Origin: PALSA-1006 sp964532405
GTDB taxonomy: Bacteria > Pseudomonadota > Gammaproteobacteria > Burkholderiales > Gallionellaceae
Length of the DNA: 64,000 nucleotides
Direction: 5' to 3'
NCBI GenBank assembly: GCA_964532405.1
Contig: CAZHIC010000004.1
Location: 1-64,000 of the forward strand
The number at the start of each line of letters is the position of its first letter. The stretch's first letter is position 1. The notes under the pieces were generated by a model that worked only from the letters and a program-made list of their open reading frames with translations, was not told the origin of the DNA and did not search any database. Position numbers and translations under genes: made by a program. Positions 59,139 through 64,000 of the stretch are shown piece by piece.

Positions 59139-60527
59139 ATGCCAAACCTGCCCAGCCCAAAAGCATCACCATCTATGCAAGAAAACCAAGTCATCGAATG
59201 GAAGCAGTCGTGGCGAGATGAGTATTTGAAGTGGATATGCGGCTTTGCTAATGCGCAGGGCGGCACGCTGGTGATCGGCAAGAATGACAAAGGCGAAGTG
59301 CGCGGCGTGGCGAATGCGGCCAAGTTACTGGAGGACATTCCCAACAAGGTGCGGGATATTCTGGGCATGGTCGTGCCGGTGAATTTGCACAGCGATGACG
59401 GTAAGGACTGGCTGGAAATTGTGGTGGAGGCTTATCCCAGCCCCATCAGTTACAAGGGCGAGTATCACTTTCGCACTGGTAGTACGAAGCAGGAGTTAAA
59501 GGGCGCGGCGCTGGATAAGTTTTTGTTGCGCAAGTATGGTCGCCATTGGGATAGCGTACCTGTGCCGCATGTGAAAACGGGTGATTTGGATACAAAAACG
59601 CTGGCGTATTTTCGCAAGCAGGCGTTGAAGAGCCAGCGCCTTTCCCCGGAAGTTTTGGATGAGCCGGATTTATCGCTGCTCGATAAACTGCACTTGCTGG
59701 ATGGTGACTATCTCAAGCGCGCCACGGTGTTGCTGTTTCATGCCGACCCGGAACGTTTCATCTCCGGGGCTTATCTCAAAATTGGTTTCTTTGAAAACAA
59801 CGTTGATTTGCGCCATCAGGACGAAGTGCATGGCGATTTGTTTTTTCAGGTGAACCAGACGATTGAGGTGTTGAAAGCCAAATACCTGAAAGCTTGGATT
59901 TCCTACGAAGGATTGCAACGCATCGAGACTTACCCGGTGCCCGAGTCTGCCCTGCGCGAAGCGATATTGAATGCGGTGGTGCATAAAGATTACGGCAGCG
60001 CCATTCCCATTCAGATCAGCATCTATTCAGATAAGTTGATGATATGGAATCCCGGGCAGTTGCCACAAGATTGGACGGTTGCGCAGTTGCTGGACAAGCA
60101 CTCATCGCACCCCTACAACCCGGATGTCGCCAATACCTTTTTTCGGGCAGGCATGATTGAATCCTGGGGGCGTGGCATCGAGAGAATCATTGAGGCCTGC
60201 AAGACAGAGGGCATGCCGGAGCCTGAGTTCCGCAATGAACATACGGGCTTGTGGACGGTGTTTCATTTTGCAGCGAATCAATCTAAATCAGGATTGGGGA
60301 CGGGGAACACTACCCAAGAAACTACCCAAGAAACTACCCAAGAAACTACCCAAGAAAAAATTCTCGCGCTGCTGAGAGCTCAACCTTCGATCACGCGCAA
60401 AGAGTTGGCAACTCAAGTTGGACTGAGCGCGGACGGCATCAAGTATCATTTGGGAAAAATGAAATCAGCCGGAATGATTCGGCATGTCGGCGCAACCAAG
60501 TCGGGACACTGGGAGATATTAAAATGA
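59139..60527 (+). CDS. AlbA_2 (Schlafen-like) ATP-binding regulator
   Basis: A 462-residue protein. An AlbA_2/Schlafen-type N-terminal domain (VIEWKQSW, then GFANAQGGTLVIGKNDKGEV) is followed by a HATPase_c_4-type region (LREAILNAVVHKDYGSAIPIQISIY, then MIWNPGQLP, and SWGRGIERI). A TTQE repeat linker and a C-terminal winged helix (ITRKELATQVGLSADGIKYHL) complete it. Related proteins are called transcriptional regulators, but in defence islands they are also suspected effectors. It starts 15 bases after res, so it is likely in the same operon. ATG 59175 is an alternative start. Confidence 0.88.
   Translation: MPNLPSPKASPSMQENQVIEWKQSWRDEYLKWICGFANAQGGTLVIGKNDKGEVRGVANAAKLLEDIPNKVRDILGMVVPVNLHSDDGKDWLEIVVEAYPSPISYKGEYHFRTGSTKQELKGAALDKFLLRKYGRHWDSVPVPHVKTGDLDTKTLAYFRKQALKSQRLSPEVLDEPDLSLLDKLHLLDGDYLKRATVLLFHADPERFISGAYLKIGFFENNVDLRHQDEVHGDLFFQVNQTIEVLKAKYLKAWISYEGLQRIETYPVPESALREAILNAVVHKDYGSAIPIQISIYSDKLMIWNPGQLPQDWTVAQLLDKHSSHPYNPDVANTFFRAGMIESWGRGIERIIEACKTEGMPEPEFRNEHTGLWTVFHFAANQSKSGLGTGNTTQETTQETTQETTQEKILALLRAQPSITRKELATQVGLSADGIKYHLGKMKSAGMIRHVGATKSGHWEILK
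60309..60356 (+). repeat. four tandem copies of a 12-base unit (TTQE linker)
   Basis: ACTACCCAAGAA repeated four times without change, encoding TTQE x4 between the ATPase-like and winged-helix domains. Unit length is a multiple of three, so copy-number changes keep the frame. Similar TTQ-rich linkers are common in this protein family. Confidence 0.95.
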
Positions 60528-60551
60528 TCCCGATTCACCAAAAAATTCAAA

Positions 60552-60571
60552 GCAGCGGTTATTCCCGCTGC
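60552..60571 (+). terminator. possible terminator hairpin after the AlbA_2 gene
   Basis: GCAGCGG-TTATTC-CCGCTGC stem-loop in the 59-base gap before the TfoX-like gene, followed by GATTTAG rather than a T run. A weak terminator at best. Confidence 0.4.
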
Positions 60572-60586
60572 GATTTAGCATAATCA

Positions 60587-60892
60587 ATGGCTGCCGATTC
60601 CTTCCGTGATTTCGTCCTGGAGCAACTCGTCGCGCTCGACGGGCTGCGCTGCAAGCGCATGTTCGGCGGCTACGGTTTGTATTCCGGCGAGGTCTTTTTC
60701 GGCATCGTATTCGACGGTCGGCTGTATTTCAAAACACATCCCGACACGCTGGACGAATATCTGGACCATCACGCTGCCGTTTTCGCGCCCTCGGAAAAGC
60801 AGATTTTGAAGAATTACCGCGAAGTTCCGGTCGATATTCTGGAAGATAGCGAACGTTTGTCGCTTTGGGCAAAAAAGGCGACGCAGCAATGA
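60587..60892 (+). CDS. TfoX N-terminal-domain protein
   Basis: A 101-residue protein matching the TfoX N-terminal domain (FVLEQLVALDGLRCKRMFGGYGLYS...FFGIVFDGRLYFKT). It lacks the C-terminal domain of TfoX/Sxy competence activators, so a role in competence should not be assumed. It overlaps the 5-FTHF cyclo-ligase gene (ATGA) and is coupled with it. I do not know its function. Confidence 0.85.
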   Translation: MAADSFRDFVLEQLVALDGLRCKRMFGGYGLYSGEVFFGIVFDGRLYFKTHPDTLDEYLDHHAAVFAPSEKQILKNYREVPVDILEDSERLSLWAKKATQQ

Positions 60893-61479
60893 GCATCCAA
60901 ACTAGGAAGCTGAGCCTCAGACAAAGTATAATCGCCGCCCGCTTGAATATGGCGGACGCAGAACGGGCACATTTAAGCGACGTGATCGCGGGTCGCCTCT
61001 TCAAGCTGGAAGCCTATCACACGGCCTCAACAGTGTTGACCTATATGAATTTCGGTGCGGAATTCGCGGCGGAAGTTTTTGTGCGGCAGGCATTGCGGGA
61101 CGGCAAACAGGTGTTACTGCCCAAGGTGAATCGGGACACGAAGCAGTTGGAGGTTTATCGCATCACCGATCTGGCGCGGGATGTTGCCCCGGGTTTATGG
61201 GACATCCCGGAACCGCTCGTTGAGCGTTGCGACAAGATAGATGGTTTATCGTCTATTGATTTTATTTTACTGCCGGGCGTGGCATTTGAACGCAACGGCG
61301 CGCGGCTGGGTTACGGCGGCGGCTTTTACGACAAGTTGCTTGCACGTATGACGCACCAGCCGACCTTGGTAGCAGCGGCCTTTACAATACAGGTGGTCGA
61401 AGATATTCCACAAGAGGCTACCGACCGCAAGGTGCAGTGGCTGATAACAGAACAAGAAACGATCCAGTGTGCCGCATAA
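60889..61479 (+). CDS. 5-formyltetrahydrofolate cyclo-ligase
   Basis: A 196-residue enzyme converting 5-formyl-THF to 5,10-methenyl-THF with ATP (YgfA/Fau family). Visible: VLTYMNFGAEF, QVLLPKVNRDTKQLEVY, and the active-site motif GVAFERNGARLGYGGGFYDKLL. ATG 60889 overlaps the TfoX-like stop (ATGA) and is preferred to a TTG at 60865. In E. coli this gene follows 6S RNA; here a coding gene directly precedes it, so no 6S RNA fits. Confidence 0.94.
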   Translation: MSIQTRKLSLRQSIIAARLNMADAERAHLSDVIAGRLFKLEAYHTASTVLTYMNFGAEFAAEVFVRQALRDGKQVLLPKVNRDTKQLEVYRITDLARDVAPGLWDIPEPLVERCDKIDGLSSIDFILLPGVAFERNGARLGYGGGFYDKLLARMTHQPTLVAAAFTIQVVEDIPQEATDRKVQWLITEQETIQCAA

Positions 61480-61528
61480 GCACGCTGAAATAACCAAATA
61501 ATTTTATCGATAGAGAGTAGAGAGAACG

Positions 61529-64000
61529 ATGGCCAATTTACCCGATTACGATCCGCAAGAAACGCAAGAGTGGCTGGACGCACTTGATTCAGTACTGAAG
61601 AACGAAGGTGCCGAACGCGCGCATTTTCTGATCGACCAGTTAATCAAGCAGGCACGTCTGGCGGGCGACGATATGCCAATCAGCGCCACCACGCCTTACC
61701 TCAACACCATCCCGCCGGACAAGGAAGAGCGTTCCACCGGCAATATGGAACTGGAGCACCGCATTCGCGCCCTGATGCGCTGGAACGCGATGGTCATCGT
61801 GCTGAACGCCAACAAGGAATCTTCCGAACTCGGCGGGCATATCGCCAGCTTCGCCTCGGCGGCGACTTTATACGACGTGGGCTTCAACCATTTCTTCCAC
61901 GGCAAAACCGACGATCACGGCGGCGACTTGGTGTATTTCCAAGGCCACTCCTCGCCCGGCATGTATGCCCGCGCTTTCATCGAAGGCCGCCTCTCCGAAG
62001 ACCAGCTCTACAAATTCCGTCAGGAAGTGGACGGGGGCGGCCTGTCCTCCTATCCGCACCCTTGGCTGATGCCGGATTTCTGGCAGTTTCCCACCGTGTC
62101 GATGGGTCTAGGCCCGTTGATGGCGATCTATCAAGCGCGTTTCATGCGTTATCTGCAACACCGCGAACTCGCGCAAACCAATGGCCGCAAGGTGTGGGCG
62201 TTCCTCGGCGACGGCGAGACCGACGAGCCGGAATCGCTGGGCGCGATTTCGATGGCGGGACGCGAGCAACTCGACAACCTGATCTTTGTCATCAACTGCA
62301 ACCTGCAACGTCTGGACGGCCCGGTGCGCGGCAACGGGAAAATCATCCAGGAACTGGAAGGCGTGTTCCGTGGCGCGGGCTGGAACGTCATCAAGGTGGT
62401 ATGGGGCGGCAAGTGGGATCGTCTGCTGGCCAAAGACAAAACTGGGCTGCTGTTAAAGCGCATGGAAGAAGTGGTCGACGGCGAGTACCAGACTTATAAA
62501 GCCCGCGACGGCGCGTATGTGCGCCAGCATTTCTTCGGCAAATATCCAGAGCTATTGGAACTGGTCGCCGACATGTCGGACGACGAGATATGGCGTTTGA
62601 ATCGCGGCGGGCACGATACGCAAAAAGTGTTTGCGGCCTACGCGGCCGCCAATAATCACAAAGGGCAGCCGACCGTGATCCTCGCCAAAACAGTGAAGGG
62701 TTACGGCATGGGCGAAGCGGGCGAAGGGCAGAATATCACCCACCAGCAAAAGAAGGTCGGCGAAGATGCGCTGCGTCAGTTCCGCGACCGTTTCAACATC
62801 CCGGTCACGGATGAGCAACTGCCCCAGCTTCCTTTCGTGCGCCCCGCCGAAGATAGTCAGGAGATGAAATATCTGCGCGAGCGCGGCACGGCCATGGGCT
62901 CGATCCCGTTGCGCAAGCCCATTGCGACACCCTTGCAGATACCGGGTCTGGATGCCTTTGAGGTCATGCTGAAAGGCACGGATGACCGCGAGATTTCCAC
63001 CACCATGGCGTTCGTGCGCTTGCTCGGCGTATTGGTAAAAGACCAGCATATCGGCAAGCAAATCGTGCCTATCGTGCCGGACGAGTCGCGCACCTTCGGC
63101 ATGGAAGGCATGTTCCGCCAGCTCGGTATCTTCTCGCAGTTCGGACAGCTGTACACCCCGCAAGATGCCGACCAACTGATGTTTTACAAAGAATCCGCAA
63201 CCGGACAAATCTTGCAGGAAGGCATCAACGAGGCGGGCGGCATGGCCGACTGGATCGCCGCAGCGACCGCCTACGCCAACCACGGCGTGACGATGATCCC
63301 GTTCTACATCTACTACTCGATGTTCGGCTTTCAGCGTGTCGGCGACATGATCTGGGCGGCGGGAGACTTGCGCGCACGCGGTTTCCTCATCGGCGGCACG
63401 GCGGGACGCACCACGCTGAACGGCGAAGGCCTGCAACATCAGGACGGACACAGTCACCTGGCGGCCGCGACCATCCCCAACTGCGTGTCCTACGACCCGA
63501 CCTTCGCCTACGAACTCGCGGTGATCGTCCACGACGGGATGCGCCGCATGTATCAAAACCAAGAGGACGTGTTCTATTACCTCACGGTGATGAACGAAAA
63601 CTATGCCCATCCGTCCATGCCGAAAGGTGCCGAAACAGGCATCCTCAAGGGGATGTATAAATTCAGGAGTCAGGATGCAGGACTCAGGAAACAGAAAAAG
63701 CCAGCCGTTCAGTTGCTGGGCAGCGGCACTATCCTGCGCGAAGTGATTGCCGCCGGCGAACTATTGGAAAAAGATTTCGGCATCGCCTCCGACGTGTGGA
63801 GTGTGACCAGCTTCAACGAGTTGCGCCGCGAGGGTATCGACTGCGAACGCTGGAACACGCTGCATCCCGAAGCGGAAGCCCGCGTGAGCTACGTCGAGCA
63901 ATCGCTGGACGCGAAGATTCCGGTGATCGCCGCCACCGACTACATCCGCTCTTATGCCGACCAGATACGCCCCTTCGTCAAAGCGCGTTACAAAACTTTG
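61529..64000 (+). CDS. aceE: pyruvate dehydrogenase E1 component AceE (3' end beyond window)
   Basis: The homodimeric E1 enzyme of the pyruvate dehydrogenase complex (ThDP-dependent decarboxylation of pyruvate). 824 codons are present and the frame is still open at 64000; the family is near 890 residues. Visible: GHIASFASAATLYDVGFNHFF (in pieces), the ThDP site GDGETDEPES and the NCNLQRLDGPVRGNGK region, and later GRTTLNGEGLQHQDGHSH. The start ATG 61529 has AGAGAGAA just upstream. A short repeat-like string at 63664-63692 lies in the loop before VQLLGSGTIL. Confidence 0.96.
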   Translation, partial: MANLPDYDPQETQEWLDALDSVLKNEGAERAHFLIDQLIKQARLAGDDMPISATTPYLNTIPPDKEERSTGNMELEHRIRALMRWNAMVIVLNANKESSELGGHIASFASAATLYDVGFNHFFHGKTDDHGGDLVYFQGHSSPGMYARAFIEGRLSEDQLYKFRQEVDGGGLSSYPHPWLMPDFWQFPTVSMGLGPLMAIYQARFMRYLQHRELAQTNGRKVWAFLGDGETDEPESLGAISMAGREQLDNLIFVINCNLQRLDGPVRGNGKIIQELEGVFRGAGWNVIKVVWGGKWDRLLAKDKTGLLLKRMEEVVDGEYQTYKARDGAYVRQHFFGKYPELLELVADMSDDEIWRLNRGGHDTQKVFAAYAAANNHKGQPTVILAKTVKGYGMGEAGEGQNITHQQKKVGEDALRQFRDRFNIPVTDEQLPQLPFVRPAEDSQEMKYLRERGTAMGSIPLRKPIATPLQIPGLDAFEVMLKGTDDREISTTMAFVRLLGVLVKDQHIGKQIVPIVPDESRTFGMEGMFRQLGIFSQFGQLYTPQDADQLMFYKESATGQILQEGINEAGGMADWIAAATAYANHGVTMIPFYIYYSMFGFQRVGDMIWAAGDLRARGFLIGGTAGRTTLNGEGLQHQDGHSHLAAATIPNCVSYDPTFAYELAVIVHDGMRRMYQNQEDVFYYLTVMNENYAHPSMPKGAETGILKGMYKFRSQDAGLRKQKKPAVQLLGSGTILREVIAAGELLEKDFGIASDVWSVTSFNELRREGIDCERWNTLHPEAEARVSYVEQSLDAKIPVIAATDYIRSYADQIRPFVKARYKTL

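Noticed and set aside
60893..61540. 6S RNA next to the 5-FTHF cyclo-ligase gene
   Set aside because: In many proteobacteria 6S RNA lies just upstream of this gene, but here the TfoX-like gene overlaps it by four bases, and no 6S-like fold is evident around it.
63657..63700. Large repeat insertion in aceE
   Set aside because: A repeat-like string is present, but the loop is only about five residues longer than in E. coli AceE, so a true insertion is not established; noted only in the gene entry.
1..64000. CRISPR arrays, tRNA or rRNA genes, complete insertion sequences
   Set aside because: No regularly spaced repeats, cloverleaf genes or transposase genes were found on reading both strands.

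Overview
The window looks like chromosomal DNA of a betaproteobacterium, most likely an autotrophic or iron-oxidiser-like member of Nitrosomonadales/Gallionellaceae. That is an inference from gene order and protein character; no 16S or other marker is present. The supporting orders are pilC-pilD-coaE-zapD-yacG, a complete dcw cluster ending ftsZ-lpxC, argJ next to secA, rnpB-ppx-phoU, and a one-direction SUF operon using SufU. Meso-DAP peptidoglycan is implied by the DNPR motif of MurE.

Layout. 1-6.7 kb: a CorC-like transporter, then type IV pilus genes pilC and pilD (no pilB here), coaE, zapD and yacG on the + strand, meeting a convergent Nudix-ThiE fusion gene. 6.8-8.9 kb: a small accessory patch with a dispersed repeat often mis-annotated as protein, a double-GNAT acetyltransferase, a DinJ/YafQ-type toxin-antitoxin pair, and a second, diverged copy of the 3' end of the neighbouring ATPase gene. 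8.9-20 kb: ATPase, hybrid histidine kinase, an unknown membrane protein, argJ, two tandem degenerate cyclic-nucleotide-domain proteins, secA, an M23 peptidase and dciA. 20-39 kb: the full division and wall cluster on the - strand (mraZ rsmH ftsL ftsI murE murF mraY murD ftsW murG murC murB ddl ftsQ ftsA ftsZ lpxC). It is mostly translationally coupled by ATGA/GTGA overlaps and starts from a readable sigma70 promoter followed by an MraZ operator. 39-43 kb: RNase P RNA, ppx, phoU, rpiA. 43-50 kb: the SUF iron-sulfur operon (regulator, sufA, B, C, D, S, U, an Nfu-type protein, a Rieske ferredoxin) behind an IscR-like operator. 50-60.5 kb: ilvA, then a defence/toxin island on the + strand: a zeta-like kinase and its partner, an MntA-HepT fusion, type III Mod, a Fic protein, type III Res and an AlbA_2/Schlafen-type ATP-binding regulator. 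60.5-64 kb: a TfoX-like protein, 5-formyltetrahydrofolate cyclo-ligase and the start of aceE (runs off the edge).

The most unusual features are these. (1) Many small palindromic repeats of several families lie in frame inside real genes, including murB, murG, sufU, mod and res, and one supplies the apparent ribosome binding site of ftsL. (2) A toxin-antitoxin pair seems to have been fused into one polypeptide by a single-base indel; the lost antitoxin ending is still readable in another frame. (3) A type III restriction operon has a Fic protein between mod and res and is flanked by HEPN/MNT and Schlafen-type genes. (4) A tandem duplication carries the 5' end of argJ with it. No tRNA, rRNA, CRISPR array or complete insertion sequence was seen.
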